A DNA stretch of 34,997 nucleotides from Paenibacillus whitsoniae (GTDB lineage Bacteria > Bacillota > Bacilli > Paenibacillales > NBRC-103111): NCBI RefSeq assembly GCF_003955665.1, contig NZ_RXHU01000109.1:1-34997 (forward strand), read 5' to 3'. Below, in pieces: positions 7,431 to 14,905 of this stretch. Numbering within the stretch: position 1 is the stretch's first letter; the number at the start of each line of letters is the position of its first letter. The notes under the pieces are model-generated. The model saw only the letters and a list, made by a program, of their open reading frames with translations, did no database searches and was not told the origin of the DNA. A program made the translations under genes and the position numbers.

Positions 7431-8216
7431 ATCCGCCAGGCGGCCGATCGGCCTCAGCCAGCTCCGATCGCCTCGCTGCTCGACCTCCACTTGTGCGCCG
7501 AAAAAGTCGGACAACAGCTCCGCGTTCAGCACCTCTTGCGTAAGGCCGGCGCGGAACACTTCGCCGCCTTTGACAAGCAGCGTCTGGCGGAAGACTGGCA
7601 TAATTTCTTCAATATGATGCGTTACAAAGAGCAGGGTCGGCGCATCCGGCTGAAGCGCGATCCGCTCCACCATGGTGAGGAGCATCTCTCTTGCGAATAC
7701 ATCGAGGCCTGTGCAGGGCTCGTCGAGAATCAGCAGCGCAGGCGACGCCATTAAGGCACGTGCGATCAGCACCCGCTGCCGTTCGCCCTGCGAGAACGTG
7801 TCGTACCTGCGGCCAGCCAGCTTGCTGCAGCCGAGCAGTTGCAGCAGCTCATGCGCCTTAGCGACATCCGCTTCATCTGCTTTATCGTACAAGCCGATGG
7901 TTGCAAATTTGCCGCTCAGCACCGTGTTCAAAGCCGTCTCGCTGCCATGCAGACGCTGCTGCAGCGACGAGCTCACCCAGCCGATCGATTTGCGCAACTC
8001 GCGCAAGTCGAATTCGCCGAATTTTTGACCAAGAACGGAAATTTCACCGGAAGTCGGCCAAATATAGCCGTTAATCATATTGAGCAGCGTCGTTTTCCCC
8101 GAACCGTTCAGACCGACGATACACCAATGCTCGCCAGGCTGCACCTGCCAGTTCACCCCCTTCAAGATGGGCTGCTGTTCACGAAGCCACGTTACGTCCT
8201 TCACGTCGATAATCAA
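7410..8216 (-). CDS. ABC transporter ATP-binding protein, YlmA-like
   Basis: 268 residues. Walker A GLNGSGKT (about 33-40), signature FSQGERQR, Walker B LLILDEP and the switch His in FVTHH are all present, so it should hydrolyse ATP. A single ATPase domain with no membrane part fits the YlmA group of stand-alone ABC ATPases, whose partner is often unknown. TTG at 8216 is favoured because AGTAGGG lies six bases upstream; the alternative TTG at 8234 adds six residues and has no site. It follows the racemase-like gene by 35 bases and may be the last gene of the PurA-like operon. No permease gene is visible. Confidence 0.85.
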   Translation of the reverse strand: MIIDVKDVTWLREQQPILKGVNWQVQPGEHWCIVGLNGSGKTTLLNMINGYIWPTSGEISVLGQKFGEFDLRELRKSIGWVSSSLQQRLHGSETALNTVLSGKFATIGLYDKADEADVAKAHELLQLLGCSKLAGRRYDTFSQGERQRVLIARALMASPALLILDEPCTGLDVFAREMLLTMVERIALQPDAPTLLFVTHHIEEIMPVFRQTLLVKGGEVFRAGLTQEVLNAELLSDFFGAQVEVEQRGDRSWLRPIGRLADLQLDLE

Positions 8217-8251
8217 GATAATCCCTACTTTCAAATGATAAATTGGATAAC

Positions 8252-8944
8252 CTATCTCTCCATTGTACCATCTCGCGGGGAAGTTGCGGGCCCTTCAACC
8301 AAGTATTTCGTTAACGGCGTTAATGGATTGCCAATGGCTGCTCCGCTCTGACGCCGGGCGTGCTCGGCTGCCTCCACCATGGAGAGCTGAGCGACGGACA
8401 ACTTGAGGTCAGGATTGTTCGCTTGTAAGCGCACGATATAGTCTGCGACTTCACGGGTGTACGCTGCCTGCTTCCCTTGCATGATGAGCTCGAACGTATT
8501 GGCGATAACGGCTGATTCCACGCCCCCAACTGCCACTCCCTGCTGTGCGGCGTATCGGTGAAGCCTTGCCATCGTCCCTTCTACCGTCGCGGGATTCGTG
8601 AACAGCAGCAGTTGCTGCCCGTTATGTGCGAGGATTTCCTCAAAAAACGGCTCATCGATTTTCAGAATCGGCACCTGCGTATCAAGCCGCTTCTCATCCA
8701 GCAGCGCAATGTAATTCGTACAGGTGATCAGCAATTTATTCGGGTTCATCTGCAGCATCCACCGGATCTGCTCGGCGACTTTCACTTTCGCCTGCTCCTC
8801 GCCGAAGCTCGGATCGGAGCCGATTTGACGCATCAGCCCGGGATCGACGTAATGAACCAGTTCGACGTCCGCCGAAGCGGCGGCCTGCTCGATGTAGGCA
8901 ATATTTGAATGATGGGCGTGCAGGCAAGCGATTGTGGTTTTCAT
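8252..8944 (-). CDS. Asp/Glu racemase-like protein
   Basis: 230 residues, with GGAGC and a good spacer before the ATG. The segment NPNKLLITCTNYIALLDE has the strand-CTN pattern of the first catalytic cysteine in the Asp/Glu/hydantoin racemase superfamily. At the place of the usual second cysteine I see IANTFELIMQGKQ, with no Cys. A one-cysteine member may be a decarboxylase or isomerase rather than a racemase, or a binding protein. It lies in a tight run 19 bases after the RidA-like gene, so its substrate may be shared with the PurA-like and RidA-like products. Family call is from fold-level resemblance only. Confidence 0.6.
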   Translation of the reverse strand: MKTTIACLHAHHSNIAYIEQAAASADVELVHYVDPGLMRQIGSDPSFGEEQAKVKVAEQIRWMLQMNPNKLLITCTNYIALLDEKRLDTQVPILKIDEPFFEEILAHNGQQLLLFTNPATVEGTMARLHRYAAQQGVAVGGVESAVIANTFELIMQGKQAAYTREVADYIVRLQANNPDLKLSVAQLSMVEAAEHARRQSGAAIGNPLTPLTKYLVEGPATSPRDGTMER

Positions 8945-8963
8945 GGCAAAGCTCCTTTTTTAG

Positions 8964-9431
8964 TTATGCCTCTTTCTTCAGCTCAAAAATCGAATCCACG
9001 ATAACCGGCAAGTTGCCTCGCAGCGATACCGCGCCAAAGACGGAGCGCGCGTGCACGCCTTTGTCTCCGAAAACATCCAGCATCAGCTCCGAGCAGCCGT
9101 TCAACACAAGATGATGCTCCTCAAAGTCGGCGGTTGCATTCACAAAGCCCTGCAGCTTCACTACCCGCTTTACCAAATCCAAGGAGCCAAGCTCGGCCTG
9201 CAAGACAGCGAGAATTTCGAGTCCGGTAAGCCGGGCAAACGCATAACCTTCAGCCGTCGTATACGTATCGCCCAGCTTCCCCTTCGGCGATCCGTAAGGC
9301 CCTTTTCCCGACACGAATAACAGTCCATTGTTCACCTCTACCGCATTCGCATAACGTGCCGCCGGCTTGCTCACTTCGGGAAGTATAATACCTAGCTCAA
9401 CCAAACGTTCAGAAATGGTGGATTCCTGCAT
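8964..9431 (-). CDS. RidA/YjgF family protein, long subtype
   Basis: 155 residues, longer than classical RidA (about 125). It opens ERLVELGIILPEVSKP and contains LFVSGKGP, VVKLQGFVNATADF, ELMLDVFG and HARSVFGAVSLRGN, the pattern of the YjgF-like subgroup with an N-terminal extension. Classical RidA hydrolyses reactive enamine/imine intermediates from amino-acid metabolism; in this subgroup the catalytic Arg position is occupied within HARSVFG. GAAGGAGGGG precedes the ATG. Gaps of 18 and 19 bases to the neighbours indicate one operon with the PurA-like and racemase-like genes. Confidence 0.85.
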   Translation of the reverse strand: MQESTISERLVELGIILPEVSKPAARYANAVEVNNGLLFVSGKGPYGSPKGKLGDTYTTAEGYAFARLTGLEILAVLQAELGSLDLVKRVVKLQGFVNATADFEEHHLVLNGCSELMLDVFGDKGVHARSVFGAVSLRGNLPVIVDSIFELKKEA

Positions 9432-9449
9432 GGAGACCCCTCCTTCGTA

Positions 9450-10730
9450 TTAAGGCCGTTCTATGATCTGATTTCGCTCGGGACCAACCGAGATCCAGCG
9501 AATCGGCACTTCGATGAGCGCCTCCAGACGGAGCACATACGCCTGTGCTTGCGGTGGCAGCTCCGCAAAGGTCCGTATCGCGGAAATATCGCATCCCCAA
9601 CCAGGGAGCGTTTCATAGATTGGCGCTGCTGTATACAACTGCTGCGGGCTTGGGAACGCCGTCACTTGACCGCTTTCGAGACGATACGCCGTACAGACCG
9701 GGATTTCCGGCAGATAGCCCAGTACATCCAGGTTCGTCAAGGCAACTTCTGTTGCCCCTTGAAGCCGACAGCCGTATTTCGTAGCGACGCTATCGAACCA
9801 CCCGACGCGTCTGGGCCGCCCCGTCAATACCCCGTATTCGCCGGCATCGCCGCCTCGCGCACGCAGCGCCTCCGCCTCGTCTCCCGACAGCTCCGTCACA
9901 AAAGCGCCGTCGCCCACACAGCTGGAGTAAGCCTTCGTTACGGCAACGATCCGCTTAATCTCATGCGGCGGCAGTGAAGCACCGACGGCGGCAAAACCGG
10001 CCAATGTAGAGGACGACGTCGTGTACGGGTAGATCCCGTGGTCAGGGTCCCGCAGCGCCCCCAGCTGCCCTTCGGCCAAGATCCGCTCTCCACGGGCCAG
10101 AGCGGTGTGCAGCAGCTCTGTCGTATCGCAGACATAAGGCTTCAACCAGTCAGTATCACGCTGCAGTTGTTCCATCACTTCATCGACCGTGAAGCCAGGA
10201 TGATGATAGAGTTGGGTGAACAGCACATTCTTGATTTGAAGCGCTCTCTCTATTTTTTCTCTGAGTCTTGTCTCATGAAACAAATCCGCGACCTGAATGC
10301 CCAGCTTCGCATATTTGTCCGCATAGAATGGCGCGATGCCCTGTTTGGTTGAACCGAACTTTTTCTCGCCGAGCCGCTCTTCTTCTAACTCATCCAGCGC
10401 AATGTGATACGGCAGCACCACCTGCGCCCGATCGGAAATGCGCAGCCGGGGCGTGGGAATGCCTTTCGCCGCCAGCGTCTCCAGCTCTTGACGAAGCTTG
10501 CTCAAGTTGAGCGCCACGCCTGGCCCGATCACATTTGTCACCTGAGGATGGCAGACACCGGACGGAAGCATATGCAGGGCGATTTTGCCATAATCGTTGA
10601 TAATCGTATGCCCTGCATTGCTTCCGCCTTGAAACCTGACCACATAATCAACTTGCCGTGCAAACAGATCCGTAATCTTCCCTTTCCCCTCGTCTCCCCA
10701 ATTCGCGCCGACTACCGCTGTAACTGTCAT
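9450..10730 (-). CDS. Adenylosuccinate synthetase-like ligase, divergent paralogue of PurA
   Basis: 426 residues, full length for the PurA family. The GTP and catalytic elements are intact: GDEGKGK with Asp13, and GGSNAGH with Asn38 and His41. Several IMP/aspartate-site elements differ from canonical PurA (compared from memory with E. coli and B. subtilis): EGAQG is EGQLG (the IMP-contacting Gln is Leu223), the aspartate-loop GTTTGRPRR is GVLTGRPRR (a Thr is Leu302), and the ARR/AAR segment with the inter-subunit Arg is AKL (about 141-143). It should still activate a substrate with GTP, but IMP plus aspartate may not be the true pair. It leads an operon with RidA-like and racemase-like genes opposite a LysR gene, unlike housekeeping purA. 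Confidence 0.85.
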   Translation of the reverse strand: MTVTAVVGANWGDEGKGKITDLFARQVDYVVRFQGGSNAGHTIINDYGKIALHMLPSGVCHPQVTNVIGPGVALNLSKLRQELETLAAKGIPTPRLRISDRAQVVLPYHIALDELEEERLGEKKFGSTKQGIAPFYADKYAKLGIQVADLFHETRLREKIERALQIKNVLFTQLYHHPGFTVDEVMEQLQRDTDWLKPYVCDTTELLHTALARGERILAEGQLGALRDPDHGIYPYTTSSSTLAGFAAVGASLPPHEIKRIVAVTKAYSSCVGDGAFVTELSGDEAEALRARGGDAGEYGVLTGRPRRVGWFDSVATKYGCRLQGATEVALTNLDVLGYLPEIPVCTAYRLESGQVTAFPSPQQLYTAAPIYETLPGWGCDISAIRTFAELPPQAQAYVLRLEALIEVPIRWISVGPERNQIIERP

Positions 10731-10746
10731 GTCTTGATCCTCCTGT

Positions 10747-10771
10747 TTTGAAATTCACTTTCCATTTCAAA
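10747..10771. promoter_or_regulatory. Inverted repeat, candidate LysR operator
   Basis: TTTGAAAT (10747-10754) and ATTTCAAA (10764-10771) are perfect eight-base inverted arms separated by nine bases, in the gap between the divergent PurA-like and LysR genes. It contains the T-N11-A geometry of LysR-type boxes. It lies only 17 bases from the PurA-like start codon, a position better suited to repression of that gene. Confidence 0.5.
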
Positions 10772-10853
10772 GTATAGAGGGTATAGTGAAATTAAAATAA
10801 TGAATAATAGTAATCCCTGATATTAATAATACTAATAGCAAGGAGGATATTTC

Positions 10854-11771
10854 ATGGTACATAACATGGATTTATACCAGGCTTTCTATTTCACTGCCCG
10901 CACCGGCAGTCTGTCGAGAGCCGCAGAGGAGCTGTATATTACGCAGCCGGCCGTCACTCACGCCATTAAGCAATTGGAAGCGAAGCTGGGCGGCCCGTTA
11001 TTCGTTCGCACGTCCAAAGGCGTGACGCTCACCACGGAAGGCGAAACCTTGTTCACCTATATTGAGCAAGCCTATCATTTTATTTTAAACGGTGAACGGA
11101 AAATTAGCGAAATGCATCAACTCACCCACGGCGAGGTGAAAATCGGGGCCGGCGATACGCTGTGCAAGCATATCCTTTTGCCCAAGCTCCAAGCGTTTCA
11201 CGCAGCGTACCCGCAAATCAAGCTCCAGATTTTCAACCGAACAACGGCAGACACCGTCACCATGCTAAAAGAAGGCAAGATCGACATCGGCCTCATCCAT
11301 TTGCCTTTCACAGACTCAGCCGTCGACATTGTAGAAAGCGTATCCTTGCAGGATTGCTTTGTTGCGGGCGACCGCTATCTGCATGTAACCGGCGGCGAAT
11401 TGACAATGGAGCAGCTTGCGGCATATCCGCTCATTCTGCTGGAGAAAGGCAGCCAGACCCGGGCTTATCTGGATGCGCACGCGGCCAAGCTCGGGGTTAA
11501 AATCAAGCCCGAAATCGAGCTGGGCAGCATGGATCTGCTTGCGGAATTTGCGCAAAGCGGTCTGGGCATCGCGTGTGTCGTCAAGGAATTTATCCACGCC
11601 GATCTTGCGCAGGGCCGCTTGCATGAAATCCAGCTCTCCCCCCCGCTGCCGCCGCGCAAGGTCGGAATTGCCAGATTAAAAAGCACGCCACTGTCGGCGG
11701 CGGCGAAGCAGTTTTACAAGCTGCTGCTGGACGCGTCGGCGCTTGTTGCGCCCTATGAATCGCTTAGCTAG
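10854..11771 (+). CDS. LysR family transcriptional regulator
   Basis: 305 residues. The N-terminal winged helix-turn-helix spans about residues 5-64 (DLYQAFYFTARTGSLSRAAE, ITQPAVTHAIKQLEAKLG, FVRTSKGVTLTTEGE), followed by the linker helix and a periplasmic-binding-like effector domain (about 90-295). AAGGAGGATATTTC directly precedes the ATG at 10854. It is divergent from the PurA-like operon and is its likely regulator; the effector would be a small metabolite related to that pathway. The regulatory target is inferred from divergent position and the dyad in the shared intergenic region. Confidence 0.92.
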   Translation: MVHNMDLYQAFYFTARTGSLSRAAEELYITQPAVTHAIKQLEAKLGGPLFVRTSKGVTLTTEGETLFTYIEQAYHFILNGERKISEMHQLTHGEVKIGAGDTLCKHILLPKLQAFHAAYPQIKLQIFNRTTADTVTMLKEGKIDIGLIHLPFTDSAVDIVESVSLQDCFVAGDRYLHVTGGELTMEQLAAYPLILLEKGSQTRAYLDAHAAKLGVKIKPEIELGSMDLLAEFAQSGLGIACVVKEFIHADLAQGRLHEIQLSPPLPPRKVGIARLKSTPLSAAAKQFYKLLLDASALVAPYESLS

Positions 11772-11865
11772 CCCATATTTCCATTGCTTATAGGGGCTGA
11801 TTTTCAAAATGGTAGCCTTACGGATCACAGGGGCTGCTTCGCATACCTACTTTCTGGTGCGACGA

Positions 11866-12190
11866 AAAACCTGCAAATCCGCAGGCTTTTCCCATGCTCC
11901 TCAGCGGATTCTATAAAATACCTGCAATTCGGCAGGCTTTTCCCATGCTCCTCAGCGGATTCTATAAAATACCTGCAATTCGGCAGGCTTTTCTCGGTGA
12001 GAGCCCTCTTTTGGAACTAAACTGTCCGAAAGCCTGCTTTTTCGCAGGCATGTTATGAAAAATGCCATTTTTGCGGCAAAAACCTGCTTAAATGCAGGAA
12101 TCTGTCAAATCTTGCTCGACAGACGCACGATCCACGAATGAGCTCCATCCAACAAATACGAACTAAGCCTGCAGCATCAACTGCAGGCTT
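11866..12190. repeat. Hairpin array A: regularly spaced CCTGC-N6-GCAGG units
   Basis: The 433-bp gap 11772-12204 contains no credible gene but six short dyads. Five are 16-base units CCTGC-N6-GCAGG beginning at 11870, 11921, 11972, 12033 and 12083 (spacings 51, 51, 61, 50). A sixth at 12165-12190 has arms AAGCCTGCA/TGCAGGCTT with an eight-base loop. The loops differ (aaatcc, aattcg twice, tttttc, ttaaat). Most units have an A-rich left flank and C-TTTT on the right, giving a terminator-like look. The same unit and spacing recur at 30641-30819. The sixth dyad lies just after the stop of the YdeI-like gene. Confidence 0.85.
11881..11982. repeat. Perfect 51-bp tandem duplication inside array A
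   Basis: Bases 11881-11931 and 11932-11982 are identical (51 of 51); the third copy breaks off after GCAGGCTTTTC at 11983-11993. The unit carries half of each adjacent hairpin, so duplicating it adds one whole hairpin. This shows how the array can grow or shrink. Confidence 0.95.
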
Positions 12191-12204
12191 GATCCATCAG
12201 CGAA

Positions 12205-12786
12205 TCAAGAATAAATCTTCTCGCCTTTTTCCAGCATTTCGATGTATTGCTCGATCTTCTTCGACCGGGTCTCGGCTTTCTTCACCTGCTGAATGCGGAA
12301 AATCATCGCATACCGATTGGTGCTGTCCAGCGTCTCGAAAAACGCCTTCGCCTTACTGCTTCGTGCCAGCGCCTCAGCAAAATCATCCGGCACGGCCGCC
12401 CGGCTCTGCGAAGCATAGGCCTTGTCCCATTGCCCGTTCTGCTTGGCGGTCTCAATCGCGCTAAGCCCGGACGGCTTCATTCGGCCTTCGGCAATCAGGC
12501 GCTCCGCCTTTTCTTTGTTCACCAGAGACCATAGGCTCTTTGGCCCGCGCGGTGTAAATCGCTGCAGCCAGGACTGCTCGTCCCCTTTTTCCTTCTGGCT
12601 GTCAATCCAACCGTAGCAGAGCGCGCTTTCCAGTGCCTCCTCGTAGGTCACGGACGACAGACCGCTGCCTTTCTTGGCGATTCGAAGCCGAACGCCGGGC
12701 GAAGTATCATGCTGCTGCGACAGCCAGTTCTCCCAAGCAGCTTGATGTTCCACATGCAGCACGGGTAATTCAGGTTTTGAAGCCAC
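12205..12786 (-). CDS. YdeI/OmpD-associated (OmdA) family protein
   Basis: 193 residues. The N-terminal part with VRLRIAKKGSGLSSVTYEEALESALCYGWIDS and WLQRFTPRGPKSLWSLVNKEKAERL matches the YdeI/OmdA family, common in soil bacteria and of unclear function; the C-terminal helical part ends with the family-like KKAETRSKKIEQYIEML. GTG start at 12786 with AGGAGGAATCGTT upstream. It appears to be a single-gene unit; the following dyad at 12165-12190 could act as a terminator but lacks a U-tract. Confidence 0.85.
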   Translation of the reverse strand: MASKPELPVLHVEHQAAWENWLSQQHDTSPGVRLRIAKKGSGLSSVTYEEALESALCYGWIDSQKEKGDEQSWLQRFTPRGPKSLWSLVNKEKAERLIAEGRMKPSGLSAIETAKQNGQWDKAYASQSRAAVPDDFAEALARSSKAKAFFETLDSTNRYAMIFRIQQVKKAETRSKKIEQYIEMLEKGEKIYS

Positions 12787-12924
12787 AACGATTCCTCCTG
12801 TAATCTCGGTGCCAGATGCACCGCGGGAATTTGACGAATCTTTTCTTATGTTGCCATGATTTCGCTTCGCTAGTTATTTGATAATAGCCATGCTGTTATA
12901 TCTGCTACAACAATCCGGTCCACG

Positions 12925-12949
12925 TTTGCGGAATCCGCTATTCCGCAAA
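12925..12949. terminator. Hairpin spanning the stop codon of the esterase gene
   Basis: TTTGCGGAAT and ATTCCGCAAA (12925-12934 and 12940-12949) are a perfect ten-bp inverted repeat with a five-base loop. It covers the TAG stop of the hydrolase gene at 12938-12940. There is no U-tract on the minus strand, so termination is uncertain; it may stabilise the 3-prime end of the mRNA. Confidence 0.45.
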
Positions 12950-13894
12950 AATCTCCTGCACAAACAGCATCACTTTTCGCTGATGCTCCTCGCCGGTTTC
13001 ATGCCCGTTAAAGGGATAGTCATAGATCCGCTTAGAACAAGATAATCGGTTATACGCACCGTACACTGTCTCTGGCATACAAACCGTATCCTTCCAACTC
13101 ACAGCCATCAAAACCGGCGCCGTAATGCGATGAGCCAGATTCACAATGTCAAAATGGGCAAGCGTCGCAAGAACATCCTCCAGCTTATCGGGGTATCGTT
13201 TCACGTAACGGGCAATTTCGGTCAAGGAGCCTGTCGAATTCAGAACGCCAAAATCCATGTGGCACATATTCGGGATATTCGCTACAACCGCACGAATATG
13301 GGGACTAAGCGCCCCCGCCAGCAAAGCCATGCCGCCGCCTTGGCTGGATCCCATAGATGCGATACGGTTCGTGTCCACTTCCGGCTGCTGTGCCGCGATT
13401 TCCGCCGCGCGCACGACGTCGAGCGCCAGCTCCAAATAATAGCAGCGATCCTTATCCATAATGTTCGTCGAGACCCAGCCCGGCGCTGCGCCGGTTAGAT
13501 CCGGCAGCAAATTGCCGGTCTCACCGGTTTGGCCGCGCGCATCGATCGCGAGCACGGCATAGCCCAGCATGAGCCATTGCGCATAACGCTCCGGCAAGCC
13601 TTTGTCGCCTGTGTAGCCAGGGAACGTTAGGATGCAAGGGCGCTTGGACTCGCCCGCATGCGTCGGCACCAGGAACCAGCCATGAATCGGGGTACCGTCG
13701 TGTCCCGCATAGATCAGCTTGTCGACTCGCACCGTAGGAAATAGCGAATGCTCCTGCACTCTGACGGCTTGCAGCGGCACCTCGCGCGATTCCGCCAGTT
13801 TGGCGTTCCAAAAGGCATCAACCGTCTCGGCATCCAGAGAAACAGGGGCTTCGTAACGCTGCAGTTCACTTTTACGTTTGGCAATCGCATTCAT
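12938..13894 (-). CDS. Acetylxylan esterase / cephalosporin-C deacetylase family hydrolase
   Basis: 318 residues, the normal size for AXE1-type alpha/beta hydrolases. The nucleophile elbow is GSSQGGG (about residues 179-185), with the likely catalytic Asp in SWKDTVCMP and His in NGHETG near the C-terminus. ILTFPGYTGDKG supplies the oxyanion region, and DARGQTGE is a hallmark of the family. These cytosolic esterases remove acetyl groups from xylo-oligosaccharides and other small acetylated substrates. No signal peptide is present. The ATG at 13894 has AGGAGAA about twelve bases upstream; a longer reading of 354 residues would add a Cys/Arg-rich stretch atypical of the family. Confidence 0.9.
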   Translation of the reverse strand: MNAIAKRKSELQRYEAPVSLDAETVDAFWNAKLAESREVPLQAVRVQEHSLFPTVRVDKLIYAGHDGTPIHGWFLVPTHAGESKRPCILTFPGYTGDKGLPERYAQWLMLGYAVLAIDARGQTGETGNLLPDLTGAAPGWVSTNIMDKDRCYYLELALDVVRAAEIAAQQPEVDTNRIASMGSSQGGGMALLAGALSPHIRAVVANIPNMCHMDFGVLNSTGSLTEIARYVKRYPDKLEDVLATLAHFDIVNLAHRITAPVLMAVSWKDTVCMPETVYGAYNRLSCSKRIYDYPFNGHETGEEHQRKVMLFVQEIFAE

Positions 13895-14058
13895 AGAAAT
13901 CTTCGTTCTCCTATCTTTTTTGTAATATCTACCACTTCTACATGTGGCAACCTTTTCCTTCCTAAGGACGAAAAAATAGCCTGCGCCTCGATAGAGACAC
14001 AAGCTTTGTTGTTACTTGGCTTGGGCATCCAGCCCCCGGCTGGTGCTGTCGCGCACCC

Positions 14059-14688
14059 TCATAGCCGCCTCCTTGCGGCGAACTCCCACAGCACCTTGCG
14101 GCTCCCGTACCGAATGAGATCGCGTTCTTCTACAACTTCCAAAGACCACTTTGCTTCGTTCCAGAAATGCGCAATGTCTTCTCGGTCAAAGAATCGCCGA
14201 TAAATGCCCTCATGCGCATACAAATGCCGCTCCACCGCCGCCTGTATGCCTTGCTTATTGGGCATATCTTGAAGCGCGTTCACTCGGCCGACCAGGAGCC
14301 CGCCTTCTTGCAGAACCCGATGCAGCTCCGCAAGAATGTCAAACGTCGTCTGCTCGTCAAAATAATGCAGGCTCAGATCGGCGATCACAACCTTTGCCGA
14401 ACCGCTGTCAAACGGCAGTCCGTTCCGCATATCAAAGCATCGGGTTACGAGATCCGGCCTGTACGCCTGAAGCTGCCTGAGCGCCTCCTCCGCCACGTCG
14501 CATGCGACGACCGGTAAGCCATGCTCCAGCAAATAGAGGGCATTGTTGCCGAGCCCGCAGCCCAAGTCCACAATGATGCCCTCAGGCCTGGACATTTCGC
14601 CCATGTAACGCTCAAGCCAGCTCTCCCGGTCCGGGTGAAAGCCAACTTCCCTGTATACGTCGTTCCAATACCCCTTCAATGTGTCCAT
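14059..14688 (-). CDS. Class I SAM-dependent methyltransferase
   Basis: 209 residues. Motif I VDLGCGLGNNAL (about 39-50) binds S-adenosylmethionine; an acidic residue ends strand 2 (VVACDVAEEAL), and motif IV lies in VVIADLSLHYFDE. The substrate cannot be read; small-molecule methylation is typical of this Methyltransf_11/25 type. The ribosome site before ATG 14688 is weak (GAGGCGG). Neighbouring genes are separated by gaps of about 165 and 217 bases, so it may be its own unit. The C-terminal third (FFDREDIAHFWNEAKWSLEVVEERD) is a typical late part of the fold. Confidence 0.85.
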   Translation of the reverse strand: MDTLKGYWNDVYREVGFHPDRESWLERYMGEMSRPEGIIVDLGCGLGNNALYLLEHGLPVVACDVAEEALRQLQAYRPDLVTRCFDMRNGLPFDSGSAKVVIADLSLHYFDEQTTFDILAELHRVLQEGGLLVGRVNALQDMPNKQGIQAAVERHLYAHEGIYRRFFDREDIAHFWNEAKWSLEVVEERDLIRYGSRKVLWEFAARRRL

Positions 14689-14905
14689 CGGTGCCGCCTC
14701 GCTTCAGGAAATGAACTGCTATAACCTGATCATAAAGACTCCGCGAGGATAGCGCAACCTTTGACGTCAAGTACCCGGTCCGTGCACAACTCTCACAAAT
14801 CCTTCGCCGTATGCGGTTTGCTGTAATGACTGACTCCCCCGGAACCTACCAGCACCTTGCCGCCTCTCCTGAATGTCAAGAGCTTGCTGGCAAGGAACAA
14901 CGGCG

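Noticed and set aside
11784..12020. Open frame reading through array A
   Set aside because: It exists only because 51 is a multiple of three; it has no ribosome site, an unlikely repeated Leu/Phe/Ser sequence, and the following 61- and 50-base steps break the frame.
11866..12190. CRISPR array
   Set aside because: The conserved unit is only a 16-base dyad with variable loop, the flanking sequence is not a constant repeat, the spacing varies by whole helical turns, and no cas gene is present.
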